A DNA stretch of 64,000 nucleotides, taken from assembly GCA_033064195.1 (NCBI GenBank), contig JARBJD010000045.1:186001-250000 (forward strand), read 5' to 3'. The DNA comes from Blattamonas nauphoetae (lineage: Eukaryota > Preaxostyla > Oxymonadida). This document shows, one piece after another, positions 22,235 to 30,758 of the stretch. The translations under genes and the position numbers were made by a program. Every line of letters starts with the position of its first letter. The stretch's first letter is position 1. A model generated the notes under the pieces. The model searched no databases and was not told where the DNA came from. It was given only the letters and a program-made list of their open reading frames with translations.

Positions 22235-23113
22235 ATGAGTCGACAAAAATACAATTCACAAATGATTGAGAAAATGATTGATCATAATCTATCGACGATC
22301 ACTGAGAATGCAGCAGTGATTGACTCACTTAAGAAGACAACAGAAGTACAGCAGACAGCGATATCTTCAATCCAAAAAGTGGTGAGCACAAATGGATCAA
22401 TCACTTGTTCAGCTGGTATTGCAACACCAACAATTGGAGGATTGATCAATGTGAATGGAGCGAATTGGAACATTTCAGAGGGATCACTTCCGAAGTATCC
22501 TGGAACATATCCGTCATCAACATTCTTTTCTGGTCTTTCCATTTCACAATCAATTTCAGAAACTTCAGGAATTCAGTTCAATGGTGATGGCATCGAAATG
22601 TGGTCTCCATGTGACAGACCAGCAATCTATTACTACGATGAGGACACTGGTTCAGGAGTGTTTTCAATATCCACAACAGGAAGTTTTTCTCAACTGTCAG
22701 ACAGAAGAGTCAAAAGGAATATTGAACCATATCCTGATGTTCTTGAACAATTGATTAAAGTGGAAATTGTGCAGTATCAGTTCAACACATTCGACTCGAA
22801 GATCAACAAAGTTACAAAACAAATAGAGAGCGAGACTGATGAAGAACACTTGAAGAACTGCAAAGAGAAATGTGAATGTCTGAAGAAGGAAAGTGTGAAG
22901 AAACACATTGGTGTGATTGCACAACAGATCCAAGAAATATTCCCAGAGGTTGTGAATGATTCCAATCCAGATTGTCTTCAAGTTGATTATGCAGAACTCT
23001 CTTGCTTCTGCATCAAAGCCATTCAGGAATTATCTTCTATCGTTGGACAACAACAGTCAATCATCAATGAACTAGTGCAAAAATATAATTCACAAACTAA
23101 TATTCCAACATGA
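22235..23113 (+). CDS. Fibre-like protein with S74 intramolecular-chaperone domain, 292 residues
   Basis: The C-terminal half matches the peptidase S74 (intramolecular chaperone auto-processing) fold. It has SDRRVKRN at 155-162, where Ser155 and Lys160 fit the known Ser/Lys cleavage dyad, then IGVIAQQIQEIFPEVV and VDYAELSCFCIKAIQEL. In phage tail spikes and fibres, and in the eukaryotic Myrf proteins, this domain trimerises the preceding shaft and then cuts itself off. The N-terminus (residues about 10-50) is predicted coiled coil. Residues 50-150 form a Gly/Ser/Thr-rich beta region suited to a shaft or head. Its likely role is a receptor-binding fibre or spike of the virion. The gene follows the terminal repeat directly and is transcribed rightward, opposite to the capsid block. 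Confidence 0.82.
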   Translation: MSRQKYNSQMIEKMIDHNLSTITENAAVIDSLKKTTEVQQTAISSIQKVVSTNGSITCSAGIATPTIGGLINVNGANWNISEGSLPKYPGTYPSSTFFSGLSISQSISETSGIQFNGDGIEMWSPCDRPAIYYYDEDTGSGVFSISTTGSFSQLSDRRVKRNIEPYPDVLEQLIKVEIVQYQFNTFDSKINKVTKQIESETDEEHLKNCKEKCECLKKESVKKHIGVIAQQIQEIFPEVVNDSNPDCLQVDYAELSCFCIKAIQELSSIVGQQQSIINELVQKYNSQTNIPT

Positions 23114-23243
23114 GATCAACCAGAAATTCATAATACTCTTTGATTATTTTTCCATTAATTGTCTCTGTTGTTTCCATCTCAATCGATTCGCCAGAACTGT
23201 CTTTGAACCAGATCTTCACAATTGATTGTCGAGTAGTTAATTC

Positions 23244-23507
23244 TCATTTCTTTCGCTTCGCAATCTGTTCGTTGCAGAGAGCAACGTATGAATCATTCCA
23301 TGCATCTGTCTGAATCCAGTCCGCATGGATTGTAAAATTCTGAGGAATATCTTTGGAGATAATCGTTGATACATCATCACTTTCCTCTTTCACGTGAATA
23401 AGTTTGCAGTCGAGAAAGTGGAGGTATTTTTGATTTCTGAAATTGGTAAAATCAGGAGGGAGTTGAGCAGTGTGATAATTTTGAATTGAGAAATATCGTT
23501 TGACCAT
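23244..23507 (-). CDS. Small Polinton protein, 87 residues, unknown
   Basis: An ATG at 23507 is preceded on the minus strand by the element's T-rich box (its complement AAAAATAAAA lies at 23518-23527). The protein starts MVKRYFSIQNY, ends in a basic tail (IAKRKK) and has no recognised domain. It is the last gene of the leftward capsid block, so a virion role is possible. Confidence 0.5.
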   Translation of the reverse strand: MVKRYFSIQNYHTAQLPPDFTNFRNQKYLHFLDCKLIHVKEESDDVSTIISKDIPQNFTIHADWIQTDAWNDSYVALCNEQIAKRKK

Positions 23508-23536
23508 TCCTTTTATTCAAAAATAAAATCCACGAT

Positions 23537-25255
23537 TTAATATCCTCTCTTGACTTCTTCGTATGCTTCTTGAAGACGACGATCAATGACATATCGCACT
23601 CGTGGTTGTCCATTTTCTATCCAGAACAACCAGTATGTTGCTTGATGTAATGCTAGAATTGGCGGAGGAGGGCCTTCTGTAGTTGATTTGAAATAGACAT
23701 CATTTTCACCTTGAATCATTGGTGTACCTCTGAAGACAATATTGACTGATTCAGTAGTCGAAATACCTTCTTCACCACCTGCGATTTCACTTCGATCTGT
23801 TGGAACCATAAACGTGAAACTAGTAGCATCTGTGGCACCTCTTCTTCTTGGTTGTTGACGGTTTTCTCCATTGTTGAAGTATTTGATTAAGCGAGGATGA
23901 CAAATTGAATTTTCGAACTCTTCTGTTGCTGAACATCCGATGAAATCACCGTTCACCATCATCATTTGATAGAACTCTGGTGAAGTTGTTGACATTGGGA
24001 AATTAGGAAAGTTGGATCCGAGCATTTCGAATTGACCAATATATTGAGGATTTCTGAAGACTGTACACTCATTCGGTCTTTCAGGAAATAAACACATCAG
24101 ATTCATCAGATTGTTGAGTTTGATGCTGATGTTTGATCTCACTCCCATAGCATTTGCTTTTGATTGGAACGATTGTGTGTCAATTCTTTCTGCTTTCAGC
24201 ACATAAAGAGTCTTTGAATATGTATTGATCAGCGATTGTTTTGTTGTATCAGTGATTTGATATCCGTAACAAATCGAAGTGACTTTATCCACTGATGAAT
24301 TGAGAACTGTGTATGTTTGAGAACGGAAATTGACCCGTGGGACAGTGACAATAGTTCCACTTGCTTTGGTTAAGCTTTCATATTGTGAAACTGGATTGCC
24401 GATTTGGGTAAATTCTTGTGTTAAAACACAGTATTCTCCTTCAAACATGATTGACATTCGATCTGTACCTACTGTGTGTGTGACAGTTGTTCCTCCATAT
24501 CCTTGATCAGACGAATCTTGAATTGATTTTCGAATGACAGTTGAAGGTCGAATCGGACAATACACAAGAGAATCAGTTGTCAAATGAAATCTCAAACGTA
24601 AATTCCCAAAGATGGAATTAGGATACTGATCAAAAGTACTCAGTGGAAGGAGATTAGCGAATGGAATAACTAGTGGAATAGTAAATGTGATTGATGTAGG
24701 TAAATCTGTAACATTCTTGTACAACGGAGTATAGTAGTATCCACACACACTTGGATCCATTCTCTGAACGTTTTCCCACAGACTATAGCAATGCTTCATG
24801 TTGTTTTTCTCTTCAAATGACTTGAATGTGTGATACAGAAATGATTCGTGAACATGATTCTTCTGAAGTGAATTGTCAATGATGTTTCCTTGACTATCAA
24901 CCAGTCTCATATCTCGAATTGCATCTGATGATGATTTGAATCCGAAGACCATACCGTACAAACCGACTTCTGGAATCCCAGGGTCATCAGAGGGTCTGTA
25001 AACAGGAACAGTAACCGTTAGATCTATTCGTAAATGACTCTTCGAAAACTCCGTCACATCATGGCCGTCATAACTCAATGGAACTTCAATTTCATCAGTA
25101 ATTCTACATGGCATGGGAGGATTTGTTGGATAAACTTCCTGAATCGAATACACGTGTGGTTCTGAATCCCATTGTTTTGGCAGATATGATTGCACCTCAA
25201 TTTGCTCAATTAATGTCGATGTTGGTTTGGAATGATTTGCTCTGATACTTCTCAT
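23537..25255 (-). CDS. Capsid-size protein, paralogue 2, 572 residues
   Basis: Length and neighbourhood fit a Polinton major-capsid-type (double jelly-roll) protein. It is a clear paralogue of the next gene: both have a beta-rich N-terminal half with a FG(N/D)L(R/K)L core followed by a (V/C)(Y/C)CP(I/V) motif, and both end with a PP(P/A)PILA motif, a Trp-containing strand and a charged tail. The T-rich box lies just before the ATG. Beta-strand-rich composition with many Thr, Ser and Asn fits a capsid. The major/minor assignment of the two paralogues is inference, because I cannot model the fold here. A separate single-jelly-roll penton gene was not identified. Confidence 0.6.
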   Translation of the reverse strand: MRSIRANHSKPTSTLIEQIEVQSYLPKQWDSEPHVYSIQEVYPTNPPMPCRITDEIEVPLSYDGHDVTEFSKSHLRIDLTVTVPVYRPSDDPGIPEVGLYGMVFGFKSSSDAIRDMRLVDSQGNIIDNSLQKNHVHESFLYHTFKSFEEKNNMKHCYSLWENVQRMDPSVCGYYYTPLYKNVTDLPTSITFTIPLVIPFANLLPLSTFDQYPNSIFGNLRLRFHLTTDSLVYCPIRPSTVIRKSIQDSSDQGYGGTTVTHTVGTDRMSIMFEGEYCVLTQEFTQIGNPVSQYESLTKASGTIVTVPRVNFRSQTYTVLNSSVDKVTSICYGYQITDTTKQSLINTYSKTLYVLKAERIDTQSFQSKANAMGVRSNISIKLNNLMNLMCLFPERPNECTVFRNPQYIGQFEMLGSNFPNFPMSTTSPEFYQMMMVNGDFIGCSATEEFENSICHPRLIKYFNNGENRQQPRRRGATDATSFTFMVPTDRSEIAGGEEGISTTESVNIVFRGTPMIQGENDVYFKSTTEGPPPPILALHQATYWLFWIENGQPRVRYVIDRRLQEAYEEVKRGY

Positions 25256-25295
25256 TTATAGAAAAATAAAAAATACAATTCGTTGACAAGACTTT

Positions 25296-27164
25296 TCAAT
25301 TTGGGATAATCCCTAAATCTTTGTGTAAAGCTTTCAATGTGTGATTTGGATAATACTCAACAATAGGAACGTCATTGCTGAATCGCAGGACCCACCACGT
25401 TGTTGCAGTAGTTGCGAGAATCGGTGCTGGAGGATGAGTAAATGTTGTCATATCACCACCACTTTGACTTGGATTGTAAACATTGTAGTAGGTGTCGAGA
25501 TTTCCTTGATATATTGGTTGAGATCTCAATGTGACAGGAACGTTCTGACCTTTGGAACTGATGGAATCATTACAGTTTGTTGGACATCCACTTCTCTGTG
25601 TTGAGAAGCATAAAAGGAAATCAGAATTGTCATGAATTGGTCTCACTCTTGTCATTGTTTCGTTTGGATAATTCATATCACCTGTGAGTTTATCTTCGAC
25701 AAGAGGATCTGTTAATGATCGCTCCAGATCATCAGGGACAGCTAGATATGAATCGAGATTGAGAGTCGATAATGCAAACTGATAAAAGCGAGCTCCAATA
25801 GTGGTAGTCGGATTATCCGGATAGTATTTGTTCAGTAGATTCACACGAAGATCTTTCTGCATTGGATTGTGGAAACAGGTGACTTCATTATCGTAGTGAC
25901 GGAAGAGGAGCATAATGTCTTTGGCATTTGTGAGAACCATTTGTTGAGTGCAATCAATTCCTTGTGCAGTCGGTGTCTTCTGAAATGGATAGAACGATAT
26001 TCTCTCTGCTGGGATCGTTCCTGGACGATTTGTGTACATATTCCTGAGATTCTCTTTCGCAATTTCTTTCATTTTGTATCCAGCACTCATGCAATACACA
26101 TCATCAATTCGATAGTTTGTGACGTTCAATGAGATGTACTGATCCACATATTCTGGTTCAGTAGCCACAACGCCGGCAGAATTAAAGTAGATGTCTTTTG
26201 TTACTGTTGGTTGCTGAAACGATTGACCAATTTGAACGAAATTCTTGGTGGATGATGTGACAAGATTGTTCAGAAAGAATGGACGATGTTTAATGCAATC
26301 GGCAATTGATGTTTTGATTGATGGTGCTGCTGCAGTCCCAACTACGATTGATGAGAGAGTATTTTTGAAAGTGAGTTCAGGATTTACTGGACAACAAACA
26401 AAAGCATCTTCATTGATGTACACACTCAATTTCAAATCACCAAAGAGACATCTTTGATAGTCAGTCATTCCTGAGAAAATGAGAAGATCTTCAAGGTTGA
26501 TTGACACACGAATCGGCACATCAATGGTATCTTTGAAAACACCAGTGCCAGACGTTGTTGTGAAATCCGATAATGGAATGTACACACCAGCAACAGATTC
26601 GTCATGAGTCCAAGCATTTTGCCATGGTGTATGTGAGTGTTTCCGGTTCTCCAATTGACTCTTTGGTTTGATCATGTTGTAGATGTGAGATTCCATTGAT
26701 ACATCATTGTTTGTTGTGCTGATGATTCTCTGATTGTTGTGAAGAACAGTAAGGTCACGAAAGATTGATGCAGAATGCTTGAGTCCAACGAAGATGAAGA
26801 TTCTCTCATTCAAGAACGATCCAACTTTTCCAGATGTAGTTTGCCAATTGTTGACTTTCAGAGTTGCTGTCATAGTGAAAGGAATGAATGAATCATCGAT
26901 TTGACAAATGTCCTGATTGCCAGTGAGTGGAATGATGATTTCTTGTCCTTTGTAGAATCGTGAATTCTCCGATGGTTTCAACTCTTCGATCGAAGTGCTG
27001 TGTGCGCCATCGTTCAATAGGAAATTGACATGATGTTCCGACATTAATTGCTGTTGGATTTGACCAATATCATCTCTGGTGTACTTTATTGATCCAGTAC
27101 TGTTTCCAGTCAATGTTGATGCTCCATGTCTTTTGTTTGTCCGATGAGTAATGTGTGAGTTCAT
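25296..27164 (-). CDS. Capsid-size protein, paralogue 1, about 622 residues
   Basis: I place the start at the ATG at 27164 (MNSHITHRTN), because the T-rich box TTTTTTATTTTTG lies immediately upstream. A longer open frame to 27197 would translate the box itself. The protein is beta-rich and shares the FG(D/N)LKL, CCPV and PPAPILA landmarks with the 572-residue neighbour. Together they probably form the shell of the particle. As the larger and first of the pair it is the better candidate for the major capsid protein. Confidence 0.62.
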   Translation of the reverse strand: MNSHITHRTNKRHGASTLTGNSTGSIKYTRDDIGQIQQQLMSEHHVNFLLNDGAHSTSIEELKPSENSRFYKGQEIIIPLTGNQDICQIDDSFIPFTMTATLKVNNWQTTSGKVGSFLNERIFIFVGLKHSASIFRDLTVLHNNQRIISTTNNDVSMESHIYNMIKPKSQLENRKHSHTPWQNAWTHDESVAGVYIPLSDFTTTSGTGVFKDTIDVPIRVSINLEDLLIFSGMTDYQRCLFGDLKLSVYINEDAFVCCPVNPELTFKNTLSSIVVGTAAAPSIKTSIADCIKHRPFFLNNLVTSSTKNFVQIGQSFQQPTVTKDIYFNSAGVVATEPEYVDQYISLNVTNYRIDDVYCMSAGYKMKEIAKENLRNMYTNRPGTIPAERISFYPFQKTPTAQGIDCTQQMVLTNAKDIMLLFRHYDNEVTCFHNPMQKDLRVNLLNKYYPDNPTTTIGARFYQFALSTLNLDSYLAVPDDLERSLTDPLVEDKLTGDMNYPNETMTRVRPIHDNSDFLLCFSTQRSGCPTNCNDSISSKGQNVPVTLRSQPIYQGNLDTYYNVYNPSQSGGDMTTFTHPPAPILATTATTWWVLRFSNDVPIVEYYPNHTLKALHKDLGIIPN

Positions 27165-27182
27165 TTTATCAAAAATAAAAAA
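27165..27182 (-). promoter_or_regulatory. Element-specific T-rich box before start codons (representative)
   Basis: Read on the gene strand, TTTTTTATTTTTG and a short A/T spacer lie directly before the ATG. The same box precedes genes starting at 25255, 27493, 27878, 28490, 29499, 23507, 41755 and the left-repeat gene at 21909, and weaker forms precede 30734, 32711 and 41166. It is not seen before the ZZ, RRM or seven-helix host genes. It probably serves as a core promoter or initiator. Confidence 0.6.
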
Positions 27183-27193
27183 GTCCTTTTTGC

Positions 27194-27493
27194 TCATTTC
27201 CTTTTCAACTTTTTCTTTGCCTTCGGTTTCAGCTTTTCTTCCAGTCTCAGTATTTCATCTCTGAGTTTGTTTGCAACTGCTGTGTTTCCTTCAATAATTG
27301 CTTGCTCATATTGTGCCATCTTTTCTGCATGGATTTGTTGATCCGATTTCACATCTGGTATCATTTCAACACCTGTCTGTGCAATCTTGGAAATCACTGG
27401 TCCAACAAAAGGAATGAGATTCAAAAATGGTGCTCCAATTCTGAGAATGGTTTTGCCGACTCCTGCTAATTTTGATAACCAACCTGGTGCCAT
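27194..27493 (-). CDS. Small amphipathic MAPG protein A, 99 residues
   Basis: It starts MAPGWLSKLAGVGKTILRIG and has a hydrophobic, Gly/Pro-interrupted stretch (FLNLIPFVGPVISKIAQTG), then an acidic-basic helix and a very basic tail (KPKAKKKLKRK). The layout recalls small minor virion proteins that touch membrane or DNA (adenovirus VI or pX kind), but this is analogy only. It shares its first residues with the next gene. The T-rich box is present before the ATG. Confidence 0.5.
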   Translation of the reverse strand: MAPGWLSKLAGVGKTILRIGAPFLNLIPFVGPVISKIAQTGVEMIPDVKSDQQIHAEKMAQYEQAIIEGNTAVANKLRDEILRLEEKLKPKAKKKLKRK

Positions 27494-27527
27494 TTATGTA
27501 AAAATAAAAAACTTGAACACAAACAAA

Positions 27528-27878
27528 TTATAATCCTTTGAATTGAATTTTTGAATTCGACGACTGAGGGATGTCATCATTGGAGTATCGTGCGTTTCGT
27601 AGCGGTTCAGACTCGAATATTCGTCTTGCCTCGGCAAGGCTTCGATCCTGACTGGGGTCGAGAGACTTTTGTGACTGATTCATCGCTTTACTCTGCTGAT
27701 ACGAATCCATCATCCGTCCTAATCCTTGAAGAATTCCTCCTGCTGTTTGTCCGAATTTACTGTTGGTTTGTGACAGCAATCCACCTCCGACTTGAAGTAA
27801 TGAGGGTGCTAATGGTTTGATGAATTGAAAGAATTGTTTGCCGATATTTTTGAGTTTGTTGAAACTTCCTGGTGCCAT
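27528..27878 (-). CDS. Small amphipathic MAPG protein B, 116 residues, with an in-frame palindromic unit
   Basis: It starts MAPGSFNKLKNIGKQFFQFI, like protein A, followed by Gly-rich repeats (GGGLLSQ, GGILQGLG). A palindromic unit (27623-27666) lies in the frame and encodes residues around DRSLAEARRIF. The unit keeps the frame open but is read here antisense to the way it is read in the terminal-repeat gene. Probably a minor virion protein; the paralogy with protein A covers only the N-terminus. Confidence 0.5.
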   Translation of the reverse strand: MAPGSFNKLKNIGKQFFQFIKPLAPSLLQVGGGLLSQTNSKFGQTAGGILQGLGRMMDSYQQSKAMNQSQKSLDPSQDRSLAEARRIFESEPLRNARYSNDDIPQSSNSKIQFKGL

Positions 27879-27914
27879 TTTAGTAAAAATAAAAAATCTA
27901 ATTCGTTAATTAAT

Positions 27915-28490
27915 CTAACGGGGGATTGCCTTCGTCAATGAAATTCCATAGTTGAGAATTGTGTTGTATGCTTCATTGAAGGCAATGCTCATATCTTTTC
28001 CACCAACGAGGATCTTGAAAATGGTTCTGAATATTGGGAGAGAATTAATGCATGAACTTTTTGTTGACAGATCATCCAATTCGATTACCACATCGTTGAT
28101 TCCTGTCAGTGTCGCAATCAGTGCACATAAATCACTTTGGTTTGTGATCAGTTTCTTCGATGGTTCAATGAGATTATTCAGAAGTTTCTTTTCACAGGCG
28201 AATGCATTCTTGTAGACGAGCAGTAGTTGATCCTTGAATGCTGAAATATTGGACGTGTATTCCCGTAACGGTATTGACCGGCTTTGAATTGGCGCTGATG
28301 GATAAACCTCGAGTGGTGGATCATATTTGTCTCGTCCATGGTCCCTCATTGATGATTCATTTCGATCTTCAAGTCTTGACCTTTCAGAATTGGATCCTTT
28401 GTTATCGATGATGACATTGTTGGTGCTTGATGTTGGTACTGAAGAAGAACTTGTGTGTTTTGTAAATTGACAACTCAGAATTGGTTGCAT
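27915..28490 (-). CDS. Polinton protein of unknown function, about 191 residues
   Basis: The ATG at 28490 is preceded by the T-rich box. The first 80 residues are Ser/Asn/Arg-rich and probably disordered. The rest is helical (DQLLLVYKNAFACEKKLLNN, then a Leu/Ile-rich C-terminus). It lies between the MAPG genes and the next unknown gene in the leftward block, so a structural or assembly role is likely. No family recognised. Confidence 0.5.
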   Translation of the reverse strand: MQPILSCQFTKHTSSSSVPTSSTNNVIIDNKGSNSERSRLEDRNESSMRDHGRDKYDPPLEVYPSAPIQSRSIPLREYTSNISAFKDQLLLVYKNAFACEKKLLNNLIEPSKKLITNQSDLCALIATLTGINDVVIELDDLSTKSSCINSLPIFRTIFKILVGGKDMSIAFNEAYNTILNYGISLTKAIPR

Positions 28491-28536
28491 CACTTTCTAT
28501 AAAAATAAAAAATTGAGATTGTGTCTCGTCAAAGGC

Positions 28537-29499
28537 TTAACCGCTTACTCCCATGGTCTTGACCAAATGTGCGTATTGAGCATATTCAGCCATGTACTCC
28601 TTTTGGAATCTACCGATGTCTTCAGTTCTAGTTTGATATGCTTCACGCGTCAGTTGATTCACAAGTGTTGAGATGGCAGCTATATATCGACCTAGGAAAG
28701 TATTTAAATCTTCTGTGCTCTCAATGAATTCGAGAAACTGTGGATGAATCTGTTCCTTAAATGCTTTTCTTGTCTTTAATCTCTGATGTTCTGGATTTGA
28801 ACTGATGAAATTTTCAACGTAGTCTTCAAGCCATTGATCCCACATCTTTGCTGCAACTTTTGATTGAATGGAATTGAAAACCATATTGTCCAACACATTG
28901 CTGCTGACATCTGCTGGTGTTTCTCGACTTGCACGATAAACCTTCAACGTCTCATTCATGAATTCACCAACGGCTTTCTTCATGATTGCATATGGTTGTT
29001 TCGATCGTTGTTCTTGCATTTCTGAGTAGCTAATGTCGTGATATGTTGATGGTACTTCATATGTGCCAGTTTTGAGAAAATTCTGATGGACAGCTTTGAT
29101 TTTTCTTCCGTTATCTTGACGAAATTGGGAATATGATGTCTGACGACGTGAATCTGGTGTTGGATTCATTGCATAATATGTTTCGATAACAGGTCGACTG
29201 TGATATGGTGCAAGCATAAAACCATTGGCGGCAATCAGGTCTTTTGTGTCTTTGTCGTAGACCATCACATCTGGAACTTTACCATATTTTTCCATTTTCA
29301 CTTCCCAATTGTGTCCAGTTCGTTCAATATATTCCAATGCTGATGGAACACTTCTGAGTGCAGAATTGAATTTGGTGTGAATGTCATCATCAGCAAAGAT
29401 TTGTTTCATCGCATCTCTGGTTGCCTGTTCATATCTCATTTTTGGTCTCTTCGCCTGTGCTTTTCTTTGTGGTGGATTGAACTTTATCTTTTCAGTCAT
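28537..29499 (-). CDS. Polinton protein of unknown function, about 320 residues
   Basis: I chose the ATG at 29499 (MTEKIKFNPPQRK), since the T-rich box is just upstream; the longer open frame reads through it. The protein is mixed, basic at the N-terminus and helical later (LEDYVENFISSN, FLGRYIAAISTLVNQL). I do not recognise a protease His/Asp/Cys arrangement or a jelly-roll pattern. It starts back to back with the ATPase gene, so the 90-bp gap between them is a divergent promoter region. Confidence 0.5.
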   Translation of the reverse strand: MTEKIKFNPPQRKAQAKRPKMRYEQATRDAMKQIFADDDIHTKFNSALRSVPSALEYIERTGHNWEVKMEKYGKVPDVMVYDKDTKDLIAANGFMLAPYHSRPVIETYYAMNPTPDSRRQTSYSQFRQDNGRKIKAVHQNFLKTGTYEVPSTYHDISYSEMQEQRSKQPYAIMKKAVGEFMNETLKVYRASRETPADVSSNVLDNMVFNSIQSKVAAKMWDQWLEDYVENFISSNPEHQRLKTRKAFKEQIHPQFLEFIESTEDLNTFLGRYIAAISTLVNQLTREAYQTRTEDIGRFQKEYMAEYAQYAHLVKTMGVSG

Positions 29500-29591
29500 G
29501 TTGTTTTCATACAAAATAAAAAAATGAAAACTACATTTTAAATGCAGATAAATTACAAATGAAAAGATCTTCAACATCTCTTACAGCATAA

Positions 29592-30404
29592 GTGAATGCA
29601 AAATTAAGTGAAGCATCAAACAAAAATGTTTCTCATGAAGTGCAATCACAAATACATCCAGACCTGAATTTCAATCGCAACAGTGTTAATGTCCTCGTTG
29701 GAAACAGAGGAAGTGGAAAAACCTTTAATGCTCTACGAGAGATTGCCAAGCTCCAGAATGTTCAAGTTAGAAATGAACTCTTCCACCTCTTTGTCTTCGT
29801 CACTGATAAGAACATTGATCCTACATTCGATAAATTCAAACCAATACTGAATGTTCCGTATGTGAAAGTCAAATACGATGATGCACTTCCATTTCTGTTG
29901 GAACTTTCTCAATCAAAAGCTGCTTATGAAGAGATCATTGACAATCAATGGCAAAACAGAATCACTGATGAATGCAGAGATGATCTCTTTAGTGCACTGT
30001 ACATTGATGATTTCTCAGGAAAGAATCTCCAAACGATTATCCTCCTCGATGACTGTCGCAGAATTCTTGGTGAACGAAGGACATCCAAGAATAGAATGAC
30101 AATGATGGACTTGTTACTGGAGAATCGACAACCGAAGTTCACTTTCTTTCTGACAATGCACGAGCTCTTCAGTTTGTCAGCAGACATGAAGTCTAACATC
30201 GATTCAATGTGGATCTTTGGAGGATTCAACAAAGAACGAATCAGTAGAGTGTATCCTCAGTTGAACTCACCAATTGATATTCGACAATTCTGGAATGTCT
30301 ATCAACGGAGACAAAAATGTGAAGCAATCATTCTTCGATACAACACTGATGGAGTAGCACTGAATGAGATCAACAAAGAAGGGTTAATCAGAAGTGTCCG
30401 TTAA
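29592..30404 (+). CDS. Packaging-type ATPase (FtsK/A32-like), about 270 residues
   Basis: A P-loop GNRGSGKT (residues about 37-44) and a Walker B strand ending ILLDDC (near 150-157) fit the FtsK/HerA-A32 packaging ATPases of Polintons and related viruses, which pump DNA into the capsid. The sequence between them (LFHLFVFVTDKN) has the usual alternating strands and helices. The exact start is not resolved; the coordinates are the open-frame limits. It is transcribed rightward, and its end overlaps the converging coiled-coil gene by about 20 bp. Confidence 0.78.
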   Translation: MNAKLSEASNKNVSHEVQSQIHPDLNFNRNSVNVLVGNRGSGKTFNALREIAKLQNVQVRNELFHLFVFVTDKNIDPTFDKFKPILNVPYVKVKYDDALPFLLELSQSKAAYEEIIDNQWQNRITDECRDDLFSALYIDDFSGKNLQTIILLDDCRRILGERRTSKNRMTMMDLLLENRQPKFTFFLTMHELFSLSADMKSNIDSMWIFGGFNKERISRVYPQLNSPIDIRQFWNVYQRRQKCEAIILRYNTDGVALNEINKEGLIRSVR

Positions 30405-30734
30405 TTCTTGAATAAGGTTCCCAATTGTCTCGTCAAGACTTCGAAGCCTCATGCTGAGACTGTCAGTCAGCGTTCTAATTGATTCTTCAATGTCAGATAA
30501 TCTTTGATCAATCGAGGATTCACCTATGCTTTCATTGTTGACTTTACTCAGTGCAATCTCACCTCTTATTTTTGTTATTCTGTATCCATCAATTTGAATC
30601 ATCCGATTTAGTTTTTGTGTCGTCAATTCATTCAATTCCTTTCTATTCTTTTCCAAATATCTCTGAAAGTCGTGAATGTTTGTGAACTCTTTCTGTTCAG
30701 GATCAAAAGGTTCTAATATTTTCAATGATGTCAT
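30384..30734 (-). CDS. Small coiled-coil Polinton protein, 116 residues
   Basis: The helical, heptad-rich C-terminal half (IDQRLSDIEESIRTLTDSL) predicts a coiled coil, perhaps a trimer. The start is preceded by a weak version of the T-rich box. A degenerate palindromic unit (30438-30460, with a CTCA/TGAG stem) lies in the frame near RLRSLDE. The 3' end overlaps the ATPase gene tail to tail. Confidence 0.5.
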   Translation of the reverse strand: MTSLKILEPFDPEQKEFTNIHDFQRYLEKNRKELNELTTQKLNRMIQIDGYRITKIRGEIALSKVNNESIGESSIDQRLSDIEESIRTLTDSLSMRLRSLDETIGNLIQELTDTSD

Positions 30735-30758
30735 TTCACTGAAATAAAAACTTCTGAA

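Noticed and set aside
28537-29499. The 320-residue Polinton protein as the expected adenain-type protease
   Set aside because: No His-Asp/Glu-Gln-Cys arrangement with family spacing could be seen.
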